A DNA stretch of 64,000 nt from JARFPW01 sp035464655 (lineage in GTDB: Bacteria; Gemmatimonadota; Gemmatimonadetes; Palauibacterales; Palauibacteraceae): contig DATHRZ010000024.1 of NCBI GenBank assembly GCA_035464655.1, positions 1-64,000 of the forward strand, written 5' to 3'. Below, piece by piece: positions 51,524-62,716 of this stretch. Within the stretch, counting starts at the first letter, position 1. Each line of letters starts with the position of its first letter. The position numbers were made by a program, and so were the translations under genes. A model generated the notes under the pieces. It saw only the letters and a program-made list of their open reading frames with translations. It ran no database searches and was not told the origin of the DNA.

Positions 51524-52698
51524 GCGGGGCACGTCACCCGCTGACGCGGCCCGCCGCCGCGCCGGACGCCTCCGGCGGGCGGATCATCGGGACCTACGGA
51601 AACGACGCGAGCGGGCCGCTGCTCCTGTGTGTCGGCGGCATTCACGGCAACGAGCCCTCCGGGGTCGTCGCGCTGCGTCGGGTGATCACCCGACTCGAGG
51701 CCCGAAAGCCGCCGTTTCGTGGACGAGTGCTGGCCGTCGCCGGCAATCTTCCCGCTTTACGTGCGAATCGGCGGTTCATCGAGCGCGATTTGAACCGTGG
51801 CTGGAGCGTCCGGCGGGTGTCCGCCGTGCTCAAACAGCCGGCCAGCGCCGAAGACCTCGAACAGGCCGCCCTGCTCGGCGTCCTCGTACCTGCGATCCGG
51901 GACGCGACGGGTGACGTGGTGCTGCTCGACCTGCACACGACGTCTTCGACGAGTCCCCCGTTCGTCACCCTGAGCGACACCCTCGAGATTCGTACATTCG
52001 CCGCCCGCCTCGGCCTGCCGCTCGTCCTCGGCATCGAGGAGGAAATCGACACGATGGTCGACTATCTGTCCGGCTTCGGCGCCCTGGCCATCGGAATCGA
52101 GGCCGGACGACACGACGATCCGCTGTCGATCGCCGTGCACGAGGCGGCGCTGTGGCTGTCATTGCACGCGACGGGATGCCTGGCGAGCGACACGGGCGTC
52201 GTCGACCTCGCGGCGTGCCGGCGGCGGCTCGCGGAAGCCCGGCGCGGACTGCCCGGAGTGTTCGAGGTCATGTACCGTCGCGCCATCGAGCCCGAGGACG
52301 CGTTTCAGATGACTCCGGGCTTTGCCAACTTCACGCCGGTGAGGGCCGGTGACGTCGTCGCCCGCGACGCCCGTGGTCCGGTGCCGGTTCCGATGAGCGG
52401 CCGCCTGTTCCTTCCCCTCTACCAGGCACAGGGCGACGACGGTTACTTCCTCGTACGGCCGGTCCGGCCCGTCTGGCTGAGAATTTCCCGGGTGCTCCGC
52501 CGTGTCGGGGCTCCGAAGCTGCTGCCGCTGCTTCCCGGCGTGCACCGCTCGACGCGCCGGGCCGACACGCTGATCGTCTCACGCCGCGTCGCGCGCTGGC
52601 TGGTCAACGAGGTGTTTCACCTGCTCGGATATCGAAGGGTACGGGAGACCGAGCGGCACGTCGTGTTCCGTGGCAGGCGTCCCCTGCTGCGGGACTGA
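51520..52698 (+). CDS. Succinylglutamate desuccinylase/aspartoacylase family protein
   Basis: The protein has 392 residues. The zinc motif GGIHGNEPSG (H and E ligands) and DLHTTSS (third ligand) are those of AstE/AspA-like metallo-hydrolases, with NLPALRANRRFIERDLNR between them. It would deacylate an N-acylated amino acid or peptide. ATG 51520 overlaps the stop of the GCS2-CBS ligase, so the ligase/hydrolase pair probably acts on the same small molecule. Confidence 0.85.
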   Translation: MSGARHPLTRPAAAPDASGGRIIGTYGNDASGPLLLCVGGIHGNEPSGVVALRRVITRLEARKPPFRGRVLAVAGNLPALRANRRFIERDLNRGWSVRRVSAVLKQPASAEDLEQAALLGVLVPAIRDATGDVVLLDLHTTSSTSPPFVTLSDTLEIRTFAARLGLPLVLGIEEEIDTMVDYLSGFGALAIGIEAGRHDDPLSIAVHEAALWLSLHATGCLASDTGVVDLAACRRRLAEARRGLPGVFEVMYRRAIEPEDAFQMTPGFANFTPVRAGDVVARDARGPVPVPMSGRLFLPLYQAQGDDGYFLVRPVRPVWLRISRVLRRVGAPKLLPLLPGVHRSTRRADTLIVSRRVARWLVNEVFHLLGYRRVRETERHVVFRGRRPLLRD

Positions 52699-52726
52699 TT
52701 CTGCGCGACCGACATCGCGGCCGCTC

Positions 52727-53725
52727 TCAGTCGAGCGTGACCTCGGCCCCGGTGTCGGCCGACAGATAACACGCTTCGACGATCCGCATCAATGCGATCT
52801 GCCGGGTCTCCGCCTCGATCGGCGCCTCGCCGCGGACGATGCGCAGGAAGTACGCCCACTCCTGGCGATACGAATCCTTGTACAGCGCGCTCAGAGACCG
52901 GGAAATCGGCGGAGTCACCTCGGCGATGCCTGTCTCGAGGCGCCGGTGCACGCGCAAGGGAAAAGTCGTGGCGCTTCCCTCGGTTCCGATGATCCGAAGC
53001 TCGTGCTGGTCGTGGTCGTCGATGAGCTCCCACGTCACGTCGACGTGCAGCGTCACGCGTTCGGAGGCGATCTGCATGAAGGCGCTCGTCTCCGCGCCGC
53101 GATCGCCCGCCATCCGGCAGGTGACCCAGCGGATGTCCGGATAGCCAACCGACCACAGCGCCAGGTCGAGGCCCTGAGCGCCGAGGTCCATGAGCACGCC
53201 ACCGCCGGCGTACTTGGCGTCGGTCCTCCAGCCCCTCCGCGGCCGGCGGGACCGCCGGTTCATCCAGCTCGAGCGAACGAAGAACGCGTTGCCCAGCTCG
53301 CCGCTCGCGACGAACTGTCTGATGAGCCGGAAGTCGTGCCGGTAGCGATGATTGTTCGCCACCATGAGCTGGCGGCCGGCGTCGGCCGCCGCGTCGACCA
53401 GGCGCTGCGCCGACTCGGTCGACACGGTGAGCGGCCGTTCGCACAGCACGTGCGCCCCACGCTCTAGGGCTGCCATCACGCCCTCTTCGTGCGCCCCGTT
53501 GGGCGTGCACACGACGACCACGTCGAGCGGCTCGCCGGGGGCCAGCGACGCGAGGTCGTCGGCTACCTCCGGGACGCCGAAGCGCTCGCCGATCGTGGCG
53601 GCCTTGCGTCGATCCGGATCGACGAGGCCGACGATGTCGACCCCGCGGAGGCGGGCAAGGATCGGAAGATGGACGACCTGCGCCGCACCTCCCGCCCCGA
53701 GAATCGCTACCCGAAGGCCCTGCAT
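52727..53725 (-). CDS. Gfo/Idh/MocA-family oxidoreductase
   Basis: The protein has 332 residues. The NAD(P) domain starts RVAILGAGGAAQVVHLPIL, with VVVCTPNGAHEEGVMAALERGAHVLCERPL. The family motif is EKP, whose Lys helps catalysis; here it is ERP. A downstream helix GGVLMDLGAQGLDLALW holds the usual HxxD region as GAQGLD, so a second catalytic residue is also changed. It may be non-catalytic or use another chemistry. Confidence 0.85.
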   Translation of the reverse strand: MQGLRVAILGAGGAAQVVHLPILARLRGVDIVGLVDPDRRKAATIGERFGVPEVADDLASLAPGEPLDVVVVCTPNGAHEEGVMAALERGAHVLCERPLTVSTESAQRLVDAAADAGRQLMVANNHRYRHDFRLIRQFVASGELGNAFFVRSSWMNRRSRRPRRGWRTDAKYAGGGVLMDLGAQGLDLALWSVGYPDIRWVTCRMAGDRGAETSAFMQIASERVTLHVDVTWELIDDHDQHELRIIGTEGSATTFPLRVHRRLETGIAEVTPPISRSLSALYKDSYRQEWAYFLRIVRGEAPIEAETRQIALMRIVEACYLSADTGAEVTLD

Positions 53726-53735
53726 CCCGACGGCC

Positions 53736-54395
53736 TCAGAATCCGAAGGTGTAATAGATGCCGAACGCTGCCCCCAGGCTGCTCGCGTCGGTAACGGCCG
53801 TGGCGCGCAGCTCGCCGTAGGCGCTCCACGAGGGCGACATCGCGACCTGGAACCCGCCCACCGCCGACGCGCCGGCCGTGACGACGAGGTCGTCGAGGAA
53901 CGTGCCGCGAATCGCGTTGCCGTCGTCGTTCAACGCGTAGACGTCGAGGCCGGCCCCGATGTACGGCGACACCCGGGCGATCGACGTGATGAATTGGATG
54001 TCCGCCCCGAGGACGTAGGCCGAGCGGTCGATGTCGCCGAGGTTCACGCTTCCCGGCTCGAGCTCGGACACCTCTTCGAGCTGCCGCTCGAGCTCGTCGA
54101 TCGACGACGCCTCGACGTCCGCCTTCCAGTAGGCGAACCGCGGGACGACGCGGATTCCGGGCCCGAGAAATCCGAGGTCGACCTTGGCCCCGATGCCGAA
54201 GGAGCCGTCGTTCTGCGACGGATCGACGTACAGAACCTCCGCCCCGATCGCCCGCAGGCCGAGATTCGCGTAGTCGTACTGCTCCAGGGTTTGCGCCTCC
54301 GCCGGTCGTGCCAGACCGATCAGCAGGGCGAACGCCGCCCCCGCGACCATCGTCCGCGCTCCAGCGCCCATCCTATTTCCACCCGATCGACCCAT
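53736..54395 (-). CDS. Outer-membrane beta-barrel protein
   Basis: The 219-residue protein has a signal peptide (MVAGAAFALLIGLARPAEA). Alternating beta strands follow (GIGAKVDLGFLGPGIRVVPRFAYWKADVE, SPYIGAGLDVYAL), ending in a terminal Phe (IYYTFGF), as outer-membrane barrels do. ATG 54395 has GGGAGG upstream. Role unknown. Confidence 0.8.
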   Translation of the reverse strand: MGRSGGNRMGAGARTMVAGAAFALLIGLARPAEAQTLEQYDYANLGLRAIGAEVLYVDPSQNDGSFGIGAKVDLGFLGPGIRVVPRFAYWKADVEASSIDELERQLEEVSELEPGSVNLGDIDRSAYVLGADIQFITSIARVSPYIGAGLDVYALNDDGNAIRGTFLDDLVVTAGASAVGGFQVAMSPSWSAYGELRATAVTDASSLGAAFGIYYTFGF

Positions 54396-54431
54396 CTCCG
54401 ACCTCCCTTCAAGTTCTCGTTGCCGTTTGCG

Positions 54432-55703
54432 TCAGTACACCGATACGAGCTCGGTGCCCGGATAGTACGTCTGGAGAATCGCAGCCCAGTCGTGGCCTGC
54501 CCGGGCACGGCCGATCGCACCCCACTGGCACATCCCGGATCCGTGACCGAAGCCCCGGCCGTGCACCTCGATCACTCCGTCGAGCCGCACGGCAAGATCG
54601 AAGTCCGTGGATCCGAGAATGCGTCCCTCCTCGTTCTGCAGGGCGATCCGGATGTCCAGGCGCTCGAGCAGGAACTCCGCCCGGGCGCCGCGCAGCGTCA
54701 GCGCGCTCACGCGCCCTCCCGGCGTGCGTTCGGCGATCCGCAAACCGAGCAGCCCCCCGGTGTCTTCCGACCCGGCGCCGAAGATGCGGCGAACCTGGTC
54801 GGCGATGCGTCCGTTCAGGTCGCCGGCACTCACGGTCTCGACCCACCGGTAGCGAGGCGAGATCGCGCAGTAGTCGGTGCCGTCGGGGGCGCGGTCCGAT
54901 ACCGAGCGAAGGTAGGGCGCGGGCGCGCGATCGAGAACCTCTTCGACCGCCGCCGTACGTCCGCCACAGGTCGAATGGTACATGGCCCGGATCGGGAGCC
55001 CGTCGTAGGTGAGGATCCGGCCGGCCGTCTCGCGCACCGCACGGGTCGATTCGTCGCGCTCCGCGGCGATGCCGCCGTACGCCTGGTCCTCGACCGTGCC
55101 GAACACGTCGAAGCCCATTTCCTCGCGCGCCCGCAGGTGAGCCACCGCATAGGTGCGAGCGGCAACCGCCTGCGCGGCGACGGCCGCGAGCTCCTCGGGC
55201 CCTCGCGGGCCGATCTCGATCGGAACGACGCCGAGCAGATAGTCTTCGAGCGGTAGCTCGTTCACGGCGTTGAGCCCGGCGGCCTCGACGGCGAACACGT
55301 CGATCACCCCACGGAACGGCTTCCCCCCCAGCGTGACGGGCGCCTCCCCGAGGGACTCGGCCCGAACGGCGAATCCGCCGGCCTCCGTTCGGCGCCCAGC
55401 GACGAGACGAACGCCGTCGCCCGCGCGCTCGGCTCGCAGCTCGGCCGGGCCCTCGAGCTCGAACAGCAGTTCCCCACCCTGCGCGTCGAGAATCCGCAGC
55501 CCGTCCATCGACCCGAGGACGAGCGCGCTGTCGGACGCCACGGCGATCCCCACGCGGATCGGCGGACCCGCCGGGTATCGGGCCTCCGGTTCCGCGGCGC
55601 GCACCGCGCCCAGGGTCGCCGCCAGCACGAATGCGGCGACGAGCAGCGCCGCGAGGCGCGCCGGAATCCGGAGCCCCGAACGCGCGCCTGGCCCGCTCAT
55701 CAT
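54432..55703 (-). CDS. SpoIID/LytB-domain protein (amidase enhancer-like)
   Basis: The protein has 423 residues with a signal sequence (RLAALLVAAFVLAATLGAVRA). The SpoIID domain shows NELPLEDYLLGVVPIEIGPRGPEELAAVAAQAVAARTYAV, YHSTCGGRTAAVEEV and HGRGFGHGSGMCQWGA near the end. SpoIID is a peptidoglycan lytic transglycosylase on denuded glycans; in non-sporulating bacteria the domain probably serves wall remodelling. ATG 55703 overlaps the rimO stop as ATGA. Last gene of the operon. Confidence 0.88.
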   Translation of the reverse strand: MMSGPGARSGLRIPARLAALLVAAFVLAATLGAVRAAEPEARYPAGPPIRVGIAVASDSALVLGSMDGLRILDAQGGELLFELEGPAELRAERAGDGVRLVAGRRTEAGGFAVRAESLGEAPVTLGGKPFRGVIDVFAVEAAGLNAVNELPLEDYLLGVVPIEIGPRGPEELAAVAAQAVAARTYAVAHLRAREEMGFDVFGTVEDQAYGGIAAERDESTRAVRETAGRILTYDGLPIRAMYHSTCGGRTAAVEEVLDRAPAPYLRSVSDRAPDGTDYCAISPRYRWVETVSAGDLNGRIADQVRRIFGAGSEDTGGLLGLRIAERTPGGRVSALTLRGARAEFLLERLDIRIALQNEEGRILGSTDFDLAVRLDGVIEVHGRGFGHGSGMCQWGAIGRARAGHDWAAILQTYYPGTELVSVY

Positions 55704-57133
55704 CGGCCCCAGCTCCCGTCCAGGCCGATCGTGGCCATCGGCAGGGGCCGGCCGCGCGCCGGCGCCGCCACGCTCCCGGCTGCGTTCCCGTTGCCCCCGG
55801 CGACCCGGGCCGGCCATGGGGCGGCGCGCCGTTCGCGCAGGATCTGCGCCTCGAGGTCGTAATCCGCAGCCGCCGTCACGCGCGCTTCGACGAGCGATCC
55901 GGGTGCCCACTCACCGGCCCCATCGAGCACCGTGACGCCGTCGACGTCGTCGGCCTGGCCACGCGTGCGCCCGATCAGCCGGCCGTCTTCGCGGCGATCG
56001 ACGAGCACCTCGCACGTCCGACCGACCTCCCGCTCCATGCGCCGGGCGCTGATCGCGCGCTGCACCTCGAGCGTCTCTTCCAACCGTGCCTGGCGGACGT
56101 CGTCCGGCAGAAAATCGTCTTCCATCGCCGCGGCTCGGGTGCCCTCCTGGGGCGAGAACGCGAACGCGCCCAGCCGATCGAATTCCACGTCCTCCATGAA
56201 GTCGAGCAGAGAGCGGAAGTTCTCCTCGGTCTCGCCGGGGAATCCGACCAGTACGGTCGTCCGGAGCACGAGGTCGGGGATCGCCGCGCGCAGGCCGTCG
56301 ATACGTTCGATCAGCGCCGCCCGCCGCTCGGGCCGCCGCATCCGGTGCAATACGGCGTCACTGGCGTGCTGGATCGGCATGTCGATGTACGGGAGGACGC
56401 GATCCTCGGACGCGATCAGCTCGACGAGGGGCGGCCGCAGCCCCGCCGAGTAGATGTACAGCAGCCGGAACCACGGGATGTCGGTCTCGTCGAGCAGGCG
56501 CCGCAGCAACGTGTCGAGCCCCGTCCCGTCGCGGAACTCGCGGCCGTAGAACGCGAGGTCCTGGGCAACGAGGTTGAGCTCGACGGTGCCCTGTGCCTCG
56601 AGCCGCCGGGCCTCTGCGACCAGGGCGTCGAGTCCGAACGAGCGGTGCTTGCCACGCCACAGGGGTATCGCGCAGAACGCGCATCCGTGGTCGCACCCTT
56701 CGCTGACCTTCAGATAGCGCACGTGCCGCCGATCGGCGATCGGCAGCCGGACGCCCGGATGGTCCGCGAGCCTGGGGCCGAGCAGGCCGCGGTCCTGGAG
56801 GGTCGGGATCAGCGTGTCGACGTCCCGCAGTCCGACGAACAGGTCGACCTCGGGCAGGGCCGGCTCGAGTTCGTCGCGATACTGCTCGACCAGGCAACCG
56901 AGGGCGACCACGGCGCGCACGCCGCCGTCCCGCTTCAGCCGCGCGACGTCGAGCAGGGCTTCGATCGATTCTTCCTTCGCCGCGTCGATGAATCCACAGG
57001 TGTTGACCACGATCACGTCGGCCGTCTCGAGGTCGGTCACGCGCTCGGCCCCGTGGCCGGCCAGGGCGGCGAGGAGGCGCTCCGAGTCGACGGTGTTCTT
57101 GTCACAGCCCAGGCTCACGAGCCCCAGCTTCAT
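55700..57133 (-). CDS. rimO: Ribosomal protein S12 methylthiotransferase
   Basis: The 477-residue radical-SAM enzyme has MKLGLVSLGCDKNTVDSE, the N-terminal cluster Cys (VNTCGFID, ALGCLVEQY) and the radical-SAM motif SEGCDHGCAFCAI (CxxxCxxC). Later motifs include LVAQDLAFYGRE and RTTVLVGFPGETEENF. A TRAM domain is at about 375-440. It methylthiolates an aspartate of S12. ATG 57133 (MKLG) matches the family. The tail beyond the TRAM domain is low-complexity. Confidence 0.94.
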   Translation of the reverse strand: MKLGLVSLGCDKNTVDSERLLAALAGHGAERVTDLETADVIVVNTCGFIDAAKEESIEALLDVARLKRDGGVRAVVALGCLVEQYRDELEPALPEVDLFVGLRDVDTLIPTLQDRGLLGPRLADHPGVRLPIADRRHVRYLKVSEGCDHGCAFCAIPLWRGKHRSFGLDALVAEARRLEAQGTVELNLVAQDLAFYGREFRDGTGLDTLLRRLLDETDIPWFRLLYIYSAGLRPPLVELIASEDRVLPYIDMPIQHASDAVLHRMRRPERRAALIERIDGLRAAIPDLVLRTTVLVGFPGETEENFRSLLDFMEDVEFDRLGAFAFSPQEGTRAAAMEDDFLPDDVRQARLEETLEVQRAISARRMEREVGRTCEVLVDRREDGRLIGRTRGQADDVDGVTVLDGAGEWAPGSLVEARVTAAADYDLEAQILRERRAAPWPARVAGGNGNAAGSVAAPARGRPLPMATIGLDGSWGR

Positions 57134-57140
57134 GCGGGCG

Positions 57141-57821
57141 TCAGCCTTCGAAGACATCGACGCCCGCGGGTGGCGTGAACGAGAAAATCTCGTCGGTGAT
57201 CGGCCGGTTCGGCCGCAAATCGCGCAGGACGACCGTTCGCAACGTCTCGTTGCGCTCCATGATCTCGAACTTGCGGACGAGATACGATTCGGCGTCCACC
57301 CACACGCGGACGTGCCGGTAGGGCGACTCGCCCCGCGGCGTCAGGTGGATGCGGAGCGTCTCGTGACCGTCGACGTCCTCGCGGCCCTCGAGCTCGGCGT
57401 CATACCCCTCGGACGCTTCGTCGAAGATCCTCCCCTGCAGATCGACCATCCCGGCGCCGGTGACGTTCGCGTCGATCGTGCTGCGAATGACCTGGTTCGG
57501 ATGCGTGCTCGGATAGTAGAGCCACAGGTGGCTGCCATCGGCGACGATCACGTCGTCGGCCGGATCCGAGAAGTCCATCTTGAACCGTCCGGGGCCCTTC
57601 TGATACCAGGTGCCCGTGCCCGAGCGGCTGCGGCCGAGCAACGTGACGTCGATCGTCTGGTCGAACTCCGCCTCGAGCGACGTGAGCTCGTCGTAGACGC
57701 TGTCGGCGCGCGCGAGAATCCCGCGGACGTCCTCCTGCGCCCCGACCTCGGCAGGCAGCGCCAGGGGGAGCGTCACGGCGGCCGCGGCCGCCAGCGCCAT
57801 CCGCCAGCTGTTGATTCGCAT
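57141..57821 (-). CDS. lolA: LolA-family outer-membrane lipoprotein carrier
   Basis: The 226-residue protein has a signal peptide (MALAAAAAVTLPLALPAEVGA). The LolA half-barrel pattern follows: LTSLEAEFDQTIDVTLLGRSRSGTGTWYQKGPGRFKMDFSDP and VADGSHLWLYYPSTHPNQV. It shuttles lipoproteins through the periplasm. Eight bases separate its end from rimO. Confidence 0.88.
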   Translation of the reverse strand: MRINSWRMALAAAAAVTLPLALPAEVGAQEDVRGILARADSVYDELTSLEAEFDQTIDVTLLGRSRSGTGTWYQKGPGRFKMDFSDPADDVIVADGSHLWLYYPSTHPNQVIRSTIDANVTGAGMVDLQGRIFDEASEGYDAELEGREDVDGHETLRIHLTPRGESPYRHVRVWVDAESYLVRKFEIMERNETLRTVVLRDLRPNRPITDEIFSFTPPAGVDVFEG

Positions 57822-57939
57822 CGCCGGTCCCCGCGTGGTGGTCTGGGTTCCCGGGCACGATGTGCGCCCGGATCGCATGTACGGCATGTAGAAGACGAGT
57901 ACCCGGCGCCCGGCGTCACCGTTCCGGCGGGCCCGCGCG

Positions 57940-60275
<2,336 letters not shown>

Positions 60276-60279
<4 letters not shown>

Positions 60280-61640
60280 GTCCCGGTCGACGTTCGAAAG
60301 TGCTCGAGGAAGTGCGTATCCACTTCGCCGCGCACGAAGTCGGGATGCCGGAGTACCTCGCGCAGAAACGGGATCGTCGTGTGCACGCCTTCGATGATGA
60401 ACTCGTCCAGCGCCTGGTTGGCGCGACCCAGCGCTTCGTCACGCGTCGCGCCGTACGCGATCAGCTTGCCGAGCAGCGAATCGTAGTAGGGCGGGACCCG
60501 ATAGCCCGCGAACACGTGGCTGTCGATTCGGATACCGGGTCCGCCGGGCGCGTGGAAGGCGGTGATCGTTCCCGGCGACGGGCGGAAATCGTGCGCCGGG
60601 TCCTCGGCGTTGATCCGGCATTCGATCGCGTGTCCGACGAGCGGCGGCGGCTCGCGGATCTCGAGTACCTGTCCGGCCGCCATGCGGATCTGCTGCTTCA
60701 CCAGGTCGACGCCCGTCGTCATCTCGGTGACCGGGTGCTCTACCTGGATGCGCGTGTTCATCTCCATGAAGAAGAATTCGCCGCTCTCGTCGAGCAGGAA
60801 CTCGACCGTGCCCGCGTTCGAGTAGTCGATCGCTTCCGCGGCCCGCACGGCCGCCTCCCCCATCGTCCGCCGGAGGGCCGGGGTCAGGGCGGGGCTCGGA
60901 GCCTCTTCGATCAGCTTCTGGTGCCGGCGCTGAATCGAGCAGTCTCGCTCGCCCAGGTGGATCACGTTCCCGTGCCGATCGCCCAGTATCTGGATCTCGA
61001 TGTGGCGGGGCCGCTCTACGAGGCGCTCGAGGTAGACTCGGGGGTCGTCGAAGGCGCCGGCCGCCTCGTTCCGCGCCATCGTGAACGCCTTCTCGAACTG
61101 GTCGGGCTCGCGGCACACCCGCATCCCCTTCCCGCCGCCGCCTGCCGCCGCCTTGATCATCAGGGGAAACCCGATGTGCTCGGCCTCGCTACGGGCTTCC
61201 TCCAGGTCGTCGATCGTGCCTTCGGAGCCCGGCACCACGGGCACGCCGGCCGCGATCATCGTGCGGCGCGCCTCGGCCTTGTCACCCATCGTGCGGATCA
61301 TGTCGGCGCTCGGCCCGACGAAGGTCAGGCCCGAGCGATCGCAAATTTCGGCGAACTCAGCGTTCTCGGCCAGGAAGCCATAGCCGGGATGGATAGCTTC
61401 GGCCCCGGTGATCTCGGCGGCCGCGATGATCCGGGGAATGTTCAGGTAGCTGTCGCGAGCCGGGGCCCCGCCGATGCATACGTCTTCGTCGGAGAACCGG
61501 ACGTGCAGCGAATCACGGTCGACGTCGGAGTAGACGGCCACCGTACGAATCCCCAGCTCGCGGCAGGCACGGATCACCCGGAGGGCGATCTCGCCGCGGT
61601 TGGCGATCAGGATCTTCTCGAACACGGGGCTTTCCGGCAC
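60276..61640 (-). CDS. accC: Acetyl-CoA carboxylase, biotin carboxylase subunit
   Basis: The 454-residue ATP-grasp enzyme has FEKILIANRGEIALRVIRACRELG, the ATP loop MIKAAAGGGGKGMRV, RDCSIQRRHQKLIEEAPSP, EFFFMEMNTRIQVEHPVTEM and EDPAHDFRPSPG. It carboxylates biotin on AccB using bicarbonate and ATP. Start is GTG 61640, three bases after the accB stop. Confidence 0.96.
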
Positions 61641-61643
61641 GAA

Positions 61644-62144
61644 TCAATCGGGTTCGATGCGGAACAACACCTGCCCGTACTCGACGGGCTCGCTGTTGCC
61701 GATGCAGATCTCGCGCACGGTTCCGGCGACTTCCGACTCGAGCTCGTTCATCAGCTTCATCGCTTCGAGGATGCACAGGGTCTGGCCCTTCTGCACCCGG
61801 TCGCCCACCTCGACGTAGGCCGGCGCGTCGGGCGCCGGGGCGCGGTAGAACGTGCCGACCATGGGCGACTCCACCTCGACCAGCGTCGAGGCGGCGGCCG
61901 CAGCGTCGCTCGCTGATTCGTCTCCCGCTCCCGCCGCCTCGCCCGCGGCCGAAGGCCTCGCGGTCGACGGCGCCTCCGACGCCGTGCCCGCGGGTCCCGG
62001 GCCGGTCGAGCCGCCGCCCACGACGTGCACCGGCGGAGACTTCGAGATGCGAACCCTCGTCGTGAATCGGGAAATCTCGAGCGAGTCGATGTCCGATTCG
62101 TCCACCATGTCGATGAGTCGCCGGATCCAGTCGAGATCGATCAT
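61644..62144 (-). CDS. accB: Biotin carboxyl carrier protein
   Basis: The 166-residue protein has an N-terminal helix, an Ala/Ser/Gly-rich linker, and a biotinyl domain from about 90 with ESPMVGTFYRAPAP and the biotinylation site ILEAMKLMNELES (Lys in EAMKLM). It overlaps the efp stop by 4 bp and precedes accC. Confidence 0.95.
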   Translation of the reverse strand: MIDLDWIRRLIDMVDESDIDSLEISRFTTRVRISKSPPVHVVGGGSTGPGPAGTASEAPSTARPSAAGEAAGAGDESASDAAAAASTLVEVESPMVGTFYRAPAPDAPAYVEVGDRVQKGQTLCILEAMKLMNELESEVAGTVREICIGNSEPVEYGQVLFRIEPD

Positions 62145-62707
62145 GTGGTCACCCGTGTCAGGTACTTGTCGGCCGTCCGATCCACCCGGACGACATCTCC
62201 TTCCTCGACGAACAGCGGCACCTGTACGACGGCGCCCGTCGCCAGCTTCGCCGGTTTCGTCCCACCCTGCGCGGTGTCACCCTTGAGTCCGGGATCCGTC
62301 TCGACGACCTCGAGCTCGACGAACTGCGGCAGTTCGATCGTCAGCACGTCGCCGTCCCGCGTCAGGCCCTCGCACTCCATGTTCTCCTGCAGGTACTGGA
62401 GCTGGCCTTCGCCGATCGTCGTGCCGGCGATCGGAATCATCTCGAAGGTCTCCATGTCCATGAAGTAGTAGAGGTTGCCGTCCGTATAGGAGTACTGCAC
62501 GGCGCGGCGGACCAGACGGACTTCGGTCACTCGCTCGCCCGCGCGAAATGTCTTCTCGACGACGGCGCCGGTGAACACGTTCTTCAGCTTGGTGCGTACG
62601 AAGGCGCCGCCCTTGCCCGGTTTCACGTGCTGGAAGTAGACGATCTGCACGAGATCGCCGTCGATCTCCAGCACCATTCCGTTGCGAAAATCCGATGTAT
62701 CAGCCAT
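62141..62707 (-). CDS. efp: Elongation factor P
   Basis: The 188-residue protein has DFRNGMVLEIDGDLVQIVYF, the modification loop KPGKGGAF with Lys32, and the C-terminal GDVVRVDRTADKYLTRV. EF-P relieves ribosome stalling at polyproline. A lysine-type loop implies lysylation or another lysine modification; no modifying gene is visible. ATG 62707 (MADTSDF) fits the family better than ATG 62716, which would add three residues. Confidence 0.96.
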   Translation of the reverse strand: MADTSDFRNGMVLEIDGDLVQIVYFQHVKPGKGGAFVRTKLKNVFTGAVVEKTFRAGERVTEVRLVRRAVQYSYTDGNLYYFMDMETFEMIPIAGTTIGEGQLQYLQENMECEGLTRDGDVLTIELPQFVELEVVETDPGLKGDTAQGGTKPAKLATGAVVQVPLFVEEGDVVRVDRTADKYLTRVTT

Positions 62708-62716
62708 AAGAATCAT

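Noticed and set aside
62141..62707. EF-P as a deoxyhypusine target of the DHS-like enzyme
   Set aside because: The KPGKGGAF loop is the normal bacterial lysine type and the two genes are 49 kb apart; nothing in the sequence supports hypusination.
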